Source: Maritimibacter sp. (lineage in GTDB: Bacteria > Pseudomonadota > Alphaproteobacteria > Rhodobacterales > Rhodobacteraceae). From it: a stretch of 64,000 nucleotides of DNA. A program made the position numbers and the translations under genes. The stretch is taken from assembly GCA_002701395.1 (NCBI GenBank), contig NZVC01000032.1, positions 87,947 to 151,946 on the forward strand, read 5' to 3'. The notes beneath the pieces are model-generated. The model was not told the origin of the DNA. It saw only the letters and a program-made list of their open reading frames with translations, and did not search any database. Positions 55,111 through 63,936 of the stretch are shown one piece after another. The first letter of the stretch is position 1; every line of letters starts with the position of its first letter.

Positions 55111-55506
55111 ATGGCCGATACCATGCAATTCGACCTCGTGTCCCCGGAACGGAAACTGGCCTCTGTGCAGGCCACTGCCGTCCGTATCCCGGGCACCGAG
55201 GGCGACCTGACAGCGATGCCGGGCCACGCGCCCGTCATCACGACGCTGCGTCCGGGTGTGCTGTCGGTCGAAGGGCCGGACGGCACGCAGGACTACGTGG
55301 TGTCCGGAGGCTTCGCCGAGATCGCGGCGGAGTCGACTTCGGTGCTGGCCGAGCGGGCGATCCCGCGCGGCGAGGTGACGAAGGACTTTCTTGACGAACT
55401 GCGCGCCGAGGCCGAAGCCCGGCACGAGGCCGCCGAGGACCACGAGAAGGACATCACGTCCAAGGCCCTGTCCGATCTGGCCCATCTGGCCGAGGACATG
55501 GTCTGA
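55111..55506 (+). CDS. atpC: ATP synthase F1 subunit epsilon
   Basis: The product has 131 residues. The beta-barrel N-domain ([43 protein letters not shown]) is complete. A C-terminal helical part follows. It regulates and links the rotor. It is the last gene of the operon and is followed by a strong terminator. Confidence 0.97.
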   Translation: MADTMQFDLVSPERKLASVQATAVRIPGTEGDLTAMPGHAPVITTLRPGVLSVEGPDGTQDYVVSGGFAEIAAESTSVLAERAIPRGEVTKDFLDELRAEAEARHEAAEDHEKDITSKALSDLAHLAEDMV

Positions 55507-55536
55507 AGCGTTCAACGCTTAGGGCATCCTTAAAGA

Positions 55537-55565
55537 AGCCCCGGCAGACTTGCCGGGGCTTTTTC
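55537..55565 (+). terminator. Rho-independent terminator of the atp operon
   Basis: AGCCCCGGCA and TGCCGGGGCT pair over 10 bp around a GACT loop, followed directly by TTTTC. It lies 31 bases past the atpC stop. Confidence 0.93.
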
Positions 55566-55633
55566 TTTGCGTAAGATCGACAGCCCGGGGGCGCATCAGC
55601 CTTGGCTGTCACAGGGTAGAGGAACGGATCGGG

Positions 55634-55984
55634 GTGAAGCGGTTGAAAAACCACTTGGTCGGCGTGGACCAGGGCAGTGTCCCGATGTTCTCTGATTTCG
55701 AGAACGATGGCGAGATGTGGACAGGCGACGGCCCTCGCAAGTGCAGCCGCCGCATCACCTTCGCCGAAGCCTATCAGACCCCGCCATCGGTGCATGTCTC
55801 GATCTCGATGTGGGACACCGGGGCGGACCGCAACCAGCGCGCAGACATCTCGGCCGAAAGCATCAGCACCACAGGCTTCGACCTTGTGTTCCGCACATGG
55901 GGCGATAGCCGTGTCGCACGGATCCGCGCAGACTGGCTCGCCATCGGCGCGCTGCGCGACGATGACACTTGGGACGTCGAGTGA
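55634..55984 (+). CDS. H-type lectin domain protein
   Basis: The product has 116 residues and is a single H-type lectin fold: RRITFAEAYQTPPSVHVSISMWDTG, then RADISAESISTTGFDLVFRTWGDSRVARIRADWLAIG. This domain binds N-acetylgalactosamine-type sugars in snail and slime-mould lectins. No signal peptide is seen. The GTG at 55634 (after GGAACGGATC) is the likely start; a TTG at 55643 is possible. It stands alone after the atp operon terminator. Confidence 0.85.
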   Translation: MKRLKNHLVGVDQGSVPMFSDFENDGEMWTGDGPRKCSRRITFAEAYQTPPSVHVSISMWDTGADRNQRADISAESISTTGFDLVFRTWGDSRVARIRADWLAIGALRDDDTWDVE

Positions 55985-56089
55985 CCCTGCCTGCCCGCCC
56001 GGGCAAGTAATCGCCCTGTTCCGCACGCTGGAGCGCTGACCGGCGATGGCGATTGCCTGCCTGTCGGGCATCCGCTAACCAAAGCGCGT

Positions 56090-56710
56090 ATGACCAGACG
56101 CGACACCCGCCCCGGCCCCGGCCGACCGCCCAACATGGAAGACCCGGTCGCCGCGATCCGCGAGGCGGCGGCGGCGCTGTTCGCCGACAAGGGCTACGAC
56201 GGCACGTCGCTGCAAGACGTCGCGGGCACGGTGGGGATCACCAAGGCGGGGCTGTACCACTACTTTCCGACCAAGCAGGCGCTGTACCAGTCGATCGTGC
56301 TGGCAACGCTTCAGGATCTCCGGCGCGAGGTCGAGACGGCTGTCGCTGCTGCCGATACCGCCGAGGCCCGGCTGCTGGGCTTCATGGCGGCGCATGCGCG
56401 GTTCTTTCAGCAGAATCGCGACCGCTACCGCGCCAGCTTCTTTGGCCGCACAGATGGCGATCCCGACCGCTTTTCCCCGGACGAACTGTCGGCGCGGAAG
56501 GCCTATGTCCGCTGCCTTGAGACGGTACTGACCGACGGCGTGGCGGACGGCAGTCTTGCGGTCGCTGACGTCCCGACCTTTGCGCGGGGTATCCTTGGGA
56601 TGCTGAACTGGATGGCCCGCTGGTACAGCGAGGATGGTCCCCTTTCAGCGGTCGAGATCGCCGAGAGCTATGGGCGAACACTGGTCGCGGGACTGGCGGC
56701 GAAACCCTGA
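56090..56710 (+). CDS. TetR/AcrR family transcriptional regulator
   Basis: The product has 206 residues. The helix-turn-helix is at about 39-59 (TSLQDVAGTVGITKAGLYHYF), followed by a helical ligand domain. The basic start (TRRDTRPGPGRPP) may reach the DNA minor groove. It lies directly upstream of an acyl-CoA dehydrogenase gene on the same strand, with a clear operator between them. It probably represses that gene until an acyl-CoA binds. A TetR with this position is common for such genes. Confidence 0.92.
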   Translation: MTRRDTRPGPGRPPNMEDPVAAIREAAAALFADKGYDGTSLQDVAGTVGITKAGLYHYFPTKQALYQSIVLATLQDLRREVETAVAAADTAEARLLGFMAAHARFFQQNRDRYRASFFGRTDGDPDRFSPDELSARKAYVRCLETVLTDGVADGSLAVADVPTFARGILGMLNWMARWYSEDGPLSAVEIAESYGRTLVAGLAAKP

Positions 56711-56729
56711 AGAACGGCACGGAACTTGA

Positions 56730-56789
56730 CCCGGCGCGCCGCACGAATTAATTACCTGCCAAGCGGTAGGTAATTGCCCGGCGCGCCGC
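56730..56789. promoter_or_regulatory. TetR-type operator upstream of glutaryl-CoA dehydrogenase, flanked by 13-bp repeats
   Basis: AATTACCTGCC (56750-56760) and GGTAGGTAATT (56765-56775) form an inverted repeat with 10 of 11 bases paired and a 4-base AAGC spacer. On each side lies the same 13-bp sequence CCCGGCGCGCCGC (56730-56742 and 56777-56789), 47 bp apart. The dyad is a typical TetR-family operator, 49 bases before the dehydrogenase start. Confidence 0.75.
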
Positions 56790-56823
56790 CGGACGCCCCG
56801 CCCGCAGGGATCGGAGACACGAC

Positions 56824-58044
56824 ATGGACACCCAGCCAAAGCTGAAACCCAAGGATGCGCCCGCACTCGGGGCGTTCGACTGGCAGGATCCCCTGCAGCT
56901 CGACACCCTGCTGACGGAAGAAGAACGGATGATCCGGGATTCGGCGCACGCCTTCGCGCAGGAAAAGCTGGCGCCTCGGGTGATCGACGCCTACCGCGAA
57001 GAACAGACCGACCCCTCGATCTTCCGCGAAATGGGCGAGGTGGGTCTTCTTGGCGCGACCCTGCCCGAGGAATACGGCGGCATCGGCGCGTCCTACGTGG
57101 CCTACGGCCTGATCGCCCGCGAGGTCGAGCGGGTCGACAGCGGCTATCGCTCGATGATGTCGGTGCAGTCGTCGCTGGTGATGTACCCGATCTACGCCTA
57201 CGGCTCGGAAGAGCAGCGGCAGAAATACCTTCCCGGCCTTGCGCAGGGCACGCTGATCGGCTGTTTCGGCCTGACTGAACCCGACGCCGGATCCGACCCG
57301 GGCGGCATGAAGACGCGTGCGGTCAAGACCGATGGCGGCTATCGGCTGACCGGTTCGAAGATGTGGATCTCGAACAGCCCGATCGCGGACGTGTTCGTCG
57401 TCTGGGCCAAGTCCGAGGCCCACGGCGGCAAGATCCGCGGCTTCGTGCTGGAAAAGGGCATGCAGGGCCTGTCCGCGCCGAAGATCGGCGGCAAGCTCAG
57501 CCTGCGCGCCTCGATCACCGGCGAGATCGTGATGGACGGGGTCGAGGTGGGCGAGGATGCGCTGCTGCCCGGTGTCGAGGGGCTGAAGGGGCCGTTCGGC
57601 TGTCTGAACCGCGCGCGCTATGGCATCGCATGGGGCGTGATGGGCGCCGCCGAATTCTGCTGGCGCGCCGCGCGTCAGTACGGGCTTGACCGGCACCAGT
57701 TCGGCAGGCCGCTTGCCCAGACACAGCTGTTCCAGAAGAAGCTGGCCGACATGCAGACCGAAATCGCGCTTGGCCTTCAGGCCGCGTTGCAGGTGGGCCG
57801 CCTGATCGAGACCGGCGGTGCCTCGCCCGAGGCGATCTCGCTGATCAAGCGCAACAACTGCGGCAAGGCGCTGGACATGGCGCGGATGGCGCGGGACATG
57901 CACGGCGGCAACGGCATTTCCGAGGAATTCCAGGTCATGCGGCACATGGTCAACCTCGAGACGGTGAACACATACGAGGGCACCCACGACGTGCACGCAC
58001 TGATCCTTGGCCGGGCGCAGACGGGCCTTCAGGCGTTCATGTAG
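56824..58044 (+). CDS. Glutaryl-CoA dehydrogenase (acyl-CoA dehydrogenase family)
   Basis: The product has 406 residues. It carries the acyl-CoA dehydrogenase motifs [20 protein letters not shown] and [16 protein letters not shown]. The C-terminus [20 protein letters not shown] is typical of glutaryl-CoA dehydrogenase, with the catalytic base E385 in TYEGT. The Arg that holds the glutaryl carboxylate is plausible in [15 protein letters not shown]. The enzyme oxidises and decarboxylates glutaryl-CoA to crotonyl-CoA in lysine and tryptophan breakdown. It is preceded by its presumed TetR regulator. Confidence 0.92.
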   Translation: MDTQPKLKPKDAPALGAFDWQDPLQLDTLLTEEERMIRDSAHAFAQEKLAPRVIDAYREEQTDPSIFREMGEVGLLGATLPEEYGGIGASYVAYGLIAREVERVDSGYRSMMSVQSSLVMYPIYAYGSEEQRQKYLPGLAQGTLIGCFGLTEPDAGSDPGGMKTRAVKTDGGYRLTGSKMWISNSPIADVFVVWAKSEAHGGKIRGFVLEKGMQGLSAPKIGGKLSLRASITGEIVMDGVEVGEDALLPGVEGLKGPFGCLNRARYGIAWGVMGAAEFCWRAARQYGLDRHQFGRPLAQTQLFQKKLADMQTEIALGLQAALQVGRLIETGGASPEAISLIKRNNCGKALDMARMARDMHGGNGISEEFQVMRHMVNLETVNTYEGTHDVHALILGRAQTGLQAFM

Positions 58045-58067
58045 ATCTTGCCAGATCCGGTAAAAAG

Positions 58068-58095
58068 AAAGGGCGGCCCCGGTTGGCCGCCCTTT
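58068..58095. terminator. Bidirectional terminator between the dehydrogenase and prs
   Basis: AAAGGGCGGCC and GGCCGCCCTTT pair perfectly over 11 bp around a 6-base CCGGTT loop. T-runs occur on both strands. It separates the two convergent genes. Confidence 0.85.
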
Positions 58096-58119
58096 GTCGT
58101 TCCGCCTCGCTCCGGTCGG

Positions 58120-59139
58120 TCAGAACCGGGCGTAGGTGCCTTCGTAGATCGGATGCAGCGTCTCGGTCTCGAACAGCGACGACACGCTGGTGCCGTTCCA
58201 GATATTCAGGATCGCCTGCGCAAAGATCGGCGCGGTCGGCACGATGCGGATGTTCTTCGCCGCCTTGACCGGCTCGGTCGCTTGGATCGTGTCCGTGATC
58301 ACCAGCGACTTCATCACCGACTTGGTGATGCGGTCGACGGCCGGGCCGGACAGAACGCCGTGGGTGATGTAAGAGTGAACCTCTTTCGCGCCTTGTTCCA
58401 TCAGGACCTCAGCCGCCTTGCACAGCGTTCCGGCGGTGTCGCAGATGTCGTCGACGATGATACAGGTCTTGCCCTTCACGTCACCGATGACGGTCATCTC
58501 GGCCACCTCGCCGGGCTTTTCGCGGCGCTTGTCCACGATGGCCAATTGCACGCCGATCCGCTTCGCCAATTCGCGGGCGCGGGCCACGCCGCCCACGTCG
58601 GGCGAGATCACCGTGACGTCCTTAAGCCGGCCCTTGAACTGGTGCTCGATATCCAGCGCGAACACCGGCGCGGCGTACAGGTTGTCCACCGGAATATCGA
58701 AAAAGCCCTGAATCTGCGCGGCGTGCAGGTCCATCGTCAGGATTCGCTCGATCCCGGCGGTGACCATCATGTTGGCGACCAGCTTGGCCGAGATCGGCGT
58801 CCGCGCCTTGGTGCGGCGGTCCTGACGGGCATAGCCGAAATAGGGGATTACGGCGGTGATCCGCGCCGCCGAGGACCGGCGCAGCGCGTCGGCCATGATC
58901 AGCAGCTCCATCAGGTTGTCGTTCGCCGGGTTCGACGTCGGCTGAAGGATGAACATATCCTCGCCGCGGACGTTTTCGAAAACCTCGACGAAGATCTCGC
59001 CGTCGTTGAAGCGCTCGACCCGCGCATCGACAAGCCCGACGTTCACACCGCGGTGCATCGACATCCGCCGTGCGACGGCAGAGGCAAGGATCGGGTTGGC
59101 GTTGCCGGACATCAGTTTGGGTTCGTGGATCGCGGGCAT
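58120..59139 (-). CDS. prs: Ribose-phosphate pyrophosphokinase
   Basis: The product has 339 residues, slightly longer than the usual 310-320 owing to N-terminal and internal additions. It shows the [24 protein letters not shown] segment, the [13 protein letters not shown]-binding flexible loop, [11 protein letters not shown], and the PRPP loop [10 protein letters not shown]. It makes PRPP from ribose 5-phosphate for purine, pyrimidine, NAD and histidine synthesis. I chose the ATG at 59139. Confidence 0.97.
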   Translation of the reverse strand: MPAIHEPKLMSGNANPILASAVARRMSMHRGVNVGLVDARVERFNDGEIFVEVFENVRGEDMFILQPTSNPANDNLMELLIMADALRRSSAARITAVIPYFGYARQDRRTKARTPISAKLVANMMVTAGIERILTMDLHAAQIQGFFDIPVDNLYAAPVFALDIEHQFKGRLKDVTVISPDVGGVARARELAKRIGVQLAIVDKRREKPGEVAEMTVIGDVKGKTCIIVDDICDTAGTLCKAAEVLMEQGAKEVHSYITHGVLSGPAVDRITKSVMKSLVITDTIQATEPVKAAKNIRIVPTAPIFAQAILNIWNGTSVSSLFETETLHPIYEGTYARF

Positions 59140-59249
59140 GGCAGCTGGTCTCTGGGAAGATGCGGGAATGACGGATTCGTGACGTTGGCCACCGCTTAGC
59201 ACCCTGATACGGTCTTGCAAACAAGACGCAGCGCAGGGAGGCCGGGCCG

Positions 59250-59849
59250 TTGCCGCATATCGACTATTTCTTCTCGACCACGTCACCGTTCAGCTATCTT
59301 GCGGGCACCCGGATGGAAGAGATCGCGGACCGCCACGGGGTCACGGTCGCTTACAAGCCCTTCGACCTGCGCGCGGCGTTCCCCCGCACCGGCGGCACGC
59401 CGCCCGAGATGCGGTACGAAGGGCGGGTGGACTACCGCCTGCAGGACATGGCGCGCCAGTCGAAGAAGCTTGGCCTGCCGATCAACCTGAAACCGGCATA
59501 TTGGCCGGCCAACGGCGCACCGTCGTCCTATGCGATCATCGCCGCGCAGTCGGCGGGCGGCGGCGATCTTGGCGCATTGGTGCACGGCATCCTGCGCGCC
59601 TGCTGGGCCGAGGAACGCGACATCGCGCAGGACGACGTGATCCGCGACTGCCTGTCAGCGGCGGGCTTCGACCCGTCGCTTGCCGACAGCGGGTTGCTGG
59701 CCGGGGCCGAGACCTACGCCGCGAACCTCGAAGAGGCGGTCGCGCGCGGCGTCTACGGCGCGCCGTTCTACCTTCTCGACGACGGTCAGAAGTTCTGGGG
59801 TCAGGACAGCCTCGGCGATCTCGACCTGCACCTGTCGGGCAAGCTTTAG
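59250..59849 (+). CDS. 2-hydroxychromene-2-carboxylate isomerase-like protein (DsbA/GST-kappa fold)
   Basis: The product has 199 residues. It opens with [16 protein letters not shown], the HCCA-isomerase/GST-kappa opening, where a Ser replaces the DsbA active-site cysteine, and ends with [21 protein letters not shown], the typical cis-Pro and substrate segment. The family isomerises 2-hydroxychromene-2-carboxylate in naphthalene breakdown but is also found outside aromatic pathways. The start is TTG at 59250, preceded by AGGGAGG. No other aromatic-pathway gene is adjacent. Confidence 0.9.
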   Translation: MPHIDYFFSTTSPFSYLAGTRMEEIADRHGVTVAYKPFDLRAAFPRTGGTPPEMRYEGRVDYRLQDMARQSKKLGLPINLKPAYWPANGAPSSYAIIAAQSAGGGDLGALVHGILRACWAEERDIAQDDVIRDCLSAAGFDPSLADSGLLAGAETYAANLEEAVARGVYGAPFYLLDDGQKFWGQDSLGDLDLHLSGKL

Positions 59850-59859
59850 CGCGCCCGCC

Positions 59860-60912
59860 TCAGGCGTTCAGCGCGCCAAGAAAGCCGTCGATCTCGTCCT
59901 CGCCGGTGCACCAGCTGCAGACAAGCCGTGCCGACACGGGTTCGTCCGGATCGCCCTCCAGCGACTGGTGGCCCGGCCAGATGTGATACGCCGCACCCTC
60001 GGCGCGCACCTTGTGGTGCAGCCCGCGCGGGAAGGCGGCGAACACCATGTTGGCGTCCTGCGGATGGGCAAGGCTGGCGCCGGGGATCTTCAGGATGCCC
60101 TCGGCCAACCGGTCGGCCCGCGCATTCGCGGTGCGCGCCATGTCCAGCCACAGGTCGTCGGCCAGATAGGCCTGCATCTGCGCCGACAGATAGCGGTGCT
60201 TGGAAAACAGGTGCCCGCCGCGCTTGCGCCGCAGCTCGAACTCCCACGCCTTGTCGGGATCGAACAGCACCACGGCCTCGACCCCCATCAGCCCGTTCTT
60301 GGTGCCGCCGAAGGACAGCACGTCGACGCCCGCGCGCCACGTCAGGTCGGCGGGCGAGGCGTTGGTCGACACCAGCGCATTGGCGAACCGCGCGCCGTCC
60401 ATGTGCACCGGCAGACCGTAATCCTTCGCCACAGCCGCCAGCGCCGCCACCTCGGACACGGAATAGACCGTGCCGTTCTCGGTCACGTCGGTGATCGACA
60501 CCATCCCGCGCTGCACGTTGTGCACCCCGCCGCGCCCGGTGAACCGGATCGTCTCGCGCAGGGTCTCGGGGGTCATCTTGGCATGCTCGCCATCGACCAG
60601 CACCAGCTTGGCGCCGCCGGTATAGAACTCGGGCGACGCGCATTCGTCCTCTTCGATATGCGCGTTGCGATGGCAGAAGATCGCGGACCACGGCGGGCAA
60701 TAGCAGGCCAGCGACAGCACGTTCGCCGCGGTGCCGGTGGCCACAAGGTACACCGCCGCCTCGGGCGCCTCGAAAATCTCGCGGATACGCGCGCGGACCT
60801 CGTCCATGATCGGATCGCCGCCATAGGACGGCATGTACCCGGCGTTGGCGGCGACCAGCGCCTCCATCACCTTGGGATGCGCGGGAGACGAGTTGTCAGA
60901 GGAGAAGAACAT
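59860..60912 (-). CDS. Low-specificity L-threonine aldolase-like PLP enzyme
   Basis: The product has 350 residues of the beta-eliminating-lyase/threonine-aldolase group. It opens with FSSDNSSPAHPKVMEAL, has GGDPIMDEVRARI, HMDGARFANALV, and the PLP lysine in SFGGTKNGLMG. Such enzymes cleave L-threonine or allo-threonine to glycine and acetaldehyde. I chose the ATG at 60912, preceded by GAGGACGACCGCG. It ends 10 bases from the isomerase gene in a convergent layout. Confidence 0.92.
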   Translation of the reverse strand: MFFSSDNSSPAHPKVMEALVAANAGYMPSYGGDPIMDEVRARIREIFEAPEAAVYLVATGTAANVLSLACYCPPWSAIFCHRNAHIEEDECASPEFYTGGAKLVLVDGEHAKMTPETLRETIRFTGRGGVHNVQRGMVSITDVTENGTVYSVSEVAALAAVAKDYGLPVHMDGARFANALVSTNASPADLTWRAGVDVLSFGGTKNGLMGVEAVVLFDPDKAWEFELRRKRGGHLFSKHRYLSAQMQAYLADDLWLDMARTANARADRLAEGILKIPGASLAHPQDANMVFAAFPRGLHHKVRAEGAAYHIWPGHQSLEGDPDEPVSARLVCSWCTGEDEIDGFLGALNA

Positions 60913-60995
60913 CGCGGTCGTCCTGAAGTTCGGGGATGCCGTGTCAGACCACATTCCACGCCCAAGAGCAATCGGACGCCCCCCTTGCTTCTTCT

Positions 60996-61037
60996 ATCCG
61001 CAAATATCCCGGGGAGCGCGAGGGGCAGCGCCCCTCG
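60996..61037 (-). repeat. Rhodobacteraceae-type terminator/repeat element
   Basis: On the minus strand CGAGGGGC-GCT-GCCCCTCG is a perfect 8-bp hairpin, followed by CGCTCCCCGGGATATTTG. Elements with a GGGGC hairpin next to CCCCGGGATATTT are, from my knowledge, widespread in Rhodobacteraceae intergenic regions. It lies just downstream of the YcgN gene and probably ends that transcript. Confidence 0.6.
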
Positions 61038-61049
61038 TATGCCGACCGT

Positions 61050-61526
61050 TCAGCCGGTGGGTTCCTCGATGATATAGTCTTCCCAGTCCTCTTCCGGGAT
61101 CTCGAACTCTGGCACCGTCCAGCCCTGAACCGACACGCCTGCCGCGTGCACCGTGTCCGGCGTGCCAGAGATCAGCGGGTGCCAGTCGTACAGCGCCTTG
61201 CCTTCGTACATCAGCCGATAGGCGCAGGTCTGCGGCATCCAATAGGCGATCTCGCCGATGTTCTTCGGCGTCAGCACCACGCAATCCGGCACGAACTGCT
61301 TCCGGATCTCGTACTGGGCGCAGCGACAGGTCGAGTCGTCCAGCAGCCGGCAGGCGACGCGGGTGAAGGCGACCTCGCTGGTGTCCGGGTCCTCCAGCTT
61401 GTTCAGGCAGCACTTGCCGCAGCCGTCGCACAGCGCCTCCCACTCGCGCGCGGTGAGGTTCTTCAGCGGAACCCGTTCCCAGAACCGGTCCCGCAGCCCG
61501 TGGCGGTCGATCGGATCGTCGGTCAT
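61050..61526 (-). CDS. YcgN-family cysteine cluster protein
   Basis: The product has 158 residues. It carries the Cys-rich signature CDGCGKCCLNK, then TRVACRLLD, TCRCAQYEIRKQFVPDCV and PQTCAYRLMYEGK, as in UPF0260/YcgN proteins of the YkgJ-type cysteine-cluster group. The cysteines could hold zinc or an iron-sulfur cluster. Function unknown. Its ATG overlaps the ribF stop by 4 bases. Confidence 0.92.
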   Translation of the reverse strand: MTDDPIDRHGLRDRFWERVPLKNLTAREWEALCDGCGKCCLNKLEDPDTSEVAFTRVACRLLDDSTCRCAQYEIRKQFVPDCVVLTPKNIGEIAYWMPQTCAYRLMYEGKALYDWHPLISGTPDTVHAAGVSVQGWTVPEFEIPEEDWEDYIIEEPTG

Positions 61527-62464
61527 GGCAGCGCCGCCAGAATTTCGCGGGCGCGGGCGCAGTCTGCGTCCATCTGGCGGACCAGCGTGTCAAGGCTGTC
61601 GAACTTGGCCTCGGGCCGCAGGTACTCGACCAGCGCGACGGACAGGTGTTCGTCGTACAGATCGCCGGCAAAATCGAACAGGAAAGTCTCCAGGTTCGGC
61701 ACGTTCTCTCCGAACATCGGACGGTGCCCGATGTTGGCGGCGCCGTCATAGCTGCCCTTGTGCGGGCCGGTCAGGATGTCGGCCTTGACGGCATAAACCC
61801 CGAACCGCGGCGGGTGCAGCCCGCTGATCGACATGTTCGCGGTCGGATAGCCCAGATCGCGCCCGCGCTTGTCGCCGTGGCGCACCGCGCCGTCGATCCG
61901 GTGCCAGTGTCCCAGCATCGCGGCGGCGTGGCGCACCTCGCCCTCGGCCAGCGCGGTACGAATGCGGGTCGACGACACCTCGATCCCCGCAGTTTCGACA
62001 AGCTCGGCGATGGTCACGCCGAACCCAAAGCGCGCGCCGAACTCCCGCAGCATATCGACGGTCCCCTTGCGGCCCTTTCCAAAGCAAAAGTCGGCCCCGA
62101 CCACGACATGGCTCAGCCCCAGCCCGTCGGCGATCACGTCACGGGCGAATTCCTCGGCCGACAGGCCGGACAGGCGCGCATCGAACGGCAATTGGTACAG
62201 CTGGTCGACGCCCAGCTTCTCCAGCCGGTGCGACTTGGTCTCGGCGCTCATCAGGCGGAACGGCGGCGCGTCGGGCGCGAAGAACTCGCGCGGGTGTGGT
62301 TCGAACGTCATGATGCCCAGCGGCGCATGGGTGCGCGCGGCCTCGGACCGGGCGATGTCGATGACCGCCTGATGCCCAAGGTGCACGCCGTCGAAATTGC
62401 CGATGGCAGCAGACGCGCCCTTGTCGGCGTCGGCAATCCCCGTCCAGTCGGTGAAGGTCTTCAT
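61523..62464 (-). CDS. ribF: Bifunctional riboflavin kinase/FAD synthetase
   Basis: The product has 313 residues. The N-terminal FMN adenylyltransferase domain has IGNFDGVHLGHQ (from 21), and SSTRIRTALAEGEV is its second nucleotide motif. The C-terminal riboflavin kinase domain shows GRDLGYPTANM and the FLFDFAGDLYDEHLSVALVEYLRPE segment. It makes FMN and FAD. I chose the ATG at 62464. Confidence 0.97.
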   Translation of the reverse strand: MKTFTDWTGIADADKGASAAIGNFDGVHLGHQAVIDIARSEAARTHAPLGIMTFEPHPREFFAPDAPPFRLMSAETKSHRLEKLGVDQLYQLPFDARLSGLSAEEFARDVIADGLGLSHVVVGADFCFGKGRKGTVDMLREFGARFGFGVTIAELVETAGIEVSSTRIRTALAEGEVRHAAAMLGHWHRIDGAVRHGDKRGRDLGYPTANMSISGLHPPRFGVYAVKADILTGPHKGSYDGAANIGHRPMFGENVPNLETFLFDFAGDLYDEHLSVALVEYLRPEAKFDSLDTLVRQMDADCARAREILAALP

Positions 62465-62495
62465 GGTCCCCCGAGCGACGGGGGCGCCCCGTCCG

Positions 62496-62939
62496 TCAGT
62501 CGAATTTCCGGCTGGGCGCCAGGACCAGCGCCTCACCTTTCAGGACGACCGTATCGCCCACGGCGCACTGACAATCAAGCGTGACCCGTCGCCGGGAATG
62601 GTCGATCTCGCGCACCGTCACCTCGGCGACGACCACGTCGCCCGGCCGCACCGGCGCCATGAATTTCAGGCTCTGACCAAGATAGACCGTTCCATGCCCC
62701 GGCAACTGCTCTCCGATCACCGCCGAAATCAGCCCGGCGGTCAGCATCCCGTGGGCGATGCGACCCTCGAAGATCGTGTCCATCGCATAGGCATCATCAA
62801 GGTGCACCGGATTGCGGTCGGTCGACACCTCGGCGAACAGTTCGATGTCGCGGTCGGTGACCTGCTTGCGCAGGTGGCGGCGCATCCCGATCTCAAGATC
62901 CTCGATGCAGATCGTGCCACGTTCCAGATTGTCGAGCAT
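62496..62939 (-). CDS. MaoC-like (R)-specific enoyl-CoA hydratase
   Basis: The product has 147 residues, a single hot-dog fold. The hydratase-2 motif is D41-x4-H46 in STDRNPVHLDD, followed by GRIAHGMLTAGLISAVIGEQLPG. Such enzymes (PhaJ-like) hydrate enoyl-CoA to (R)-3-hydroxyacyl-CoA, often for polyhydroxyalkanoate synthesis. A strong GGAGG lies 5 bases before the ATG at 62939. It lies 31 bases upstream of ribF. Confidence 0.93.
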   Translation of the reverse strand: MLDNLERGTICIEDLEIGMRRHLRKQVTDRDIELFAEVSTDRNPVHLDDAYAMDTIFEGRIAHGMLTAGLISAVIGEQLPGHGTVYLGQSLKFMAPVRPGDVVVAEVTVREIDHSRRRVTLDCQCAVGDTVVLKGEALVLAPSRKFD

Positions 62940-63063
62940 AGCGGCCTCCGGGCGGTTGTTGCGCTGCAGCATACACCGCCCGGCAAGGTGGGATCAATCG
63001 GGAAGGTAATTTAAATCACGAAATAACGAGAAATTTGAAACTTTATTGCCGCGCCGTTCGTCG

Positions 63064-63936
63064 TCAGCGCAAAAACCCGATGCTGTAGGTCGGGTCGTAG
63101 CCCTTGGTCGCAAGCCATGCGTCCAGCCGGTCGGAATGCGGATGCGCGCCGTCCAGCGTTTCCTCGGCGGCGAGCCCACCCGCGACGAACAGCACGTCCA
63201 GATCCTCGCCCACGGCGCCTTGGACGTCCGTGTGAATGCCATCCCCGACGCACAGGATCCGCGCTTCTGGCACGTCCCGCTCCAGCGCCGCCAGCCGCCG
63301 CCGGGCCAGATCGTAGATCGGCGGATGCGGCTTGCCGAAGTACAGGCTTTCGCCGCCCATTTCGGTGTACATCTCGGCCAGCGCACCGGCACACCACTGC
63401 CGTTTGGTGCCCACGTCGACGATTACGTCGGGGTTCATGCACAAAAGCTTCATGCCCTTCGTCTTCGCGAACAGGAACTCACCCTTGTAGACCGACGGAT
63501 CGGCATAGGGGTCTTCCGGCCCGGCGACGACAAGGCCCTCGGCGTCGGCCAAAGGCACAACTTCGACCGAGATCGGATCGTCCAGAATCTTCGGCGGCTC
63601 GAAGATGGTGCGATCGGATTCGTAGCCGATGAAATGCACCTTGTTGCCGACCGCGCCGGTGAACAGCGCGGTCCGGGCGCTGTCGCCCGACGTCGCGATC
63701 GCGTCCCACGCGTCGCGCGGCACGCCGATCTCATCAAGACCCTTGGCCACCTCTGTCCACGCGCGCGGCGCGTTGGTCACCAGCACCACCGTGCCGCCCT
63801 TCGCCCGGAACGCCTGCAGCGCCGCGACCGCCTCGGGGAAAGCTTCGCGACCGTTGTGCACACAGCCCCAGACGTCGCAGAACAGCGCGTCGTAATCGGC
63901 GGAAATGTCGGACAGGGCGTGGACGATACGGGTCAT
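63064..63936 (-). CDS. HAD-superfamily hydrolase (TIGR01459-like, NagD subgroup)
   Basis: The product has 290 residues. The nucleophile motif is FCDVWGCVHNG (the family has DVWGV-HNG where others have DxDGT), followed by TVVLVTNAPR (motif II), a YFGKPHPPIYD motif III lysine, and LCVGDGIHTDVQGA (motif IV). It is a C2-capped NagD-like phosphatase of unknown substrate. It begins the run HAD-MaoC-ribF-YcgN, common in Rhodobacteraceae. A 124-base A/T-rich gap before MaoC may hold a second promoter. Confidence 0.92.
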   Translation of the reverse strand: MTRIVHALSDISADYDALFCDVWGCVHNGREAFPEAVAALQAFRAKGGTVVLVTNAPRAWTEVAKGLDEIGVPRDAWDAIATSGDSARTALFTGAVGNKVHFIGYESDRTIFEPPKILDDPISVEVVPLADAEGLVVAGPEDPYADPSVYKGEFLFAKTKGMKLLCMNPDVIVDVGTKRQWCAGALAEMYTEMGGESLYFGKPHPPIYDLARRRLAALERDVPEARILCVGDGIHTDVQGAVGEDLDVLFVAGGLAAEETLDGAHPHSDRLDAWLATKGYDPTYSIGFLR

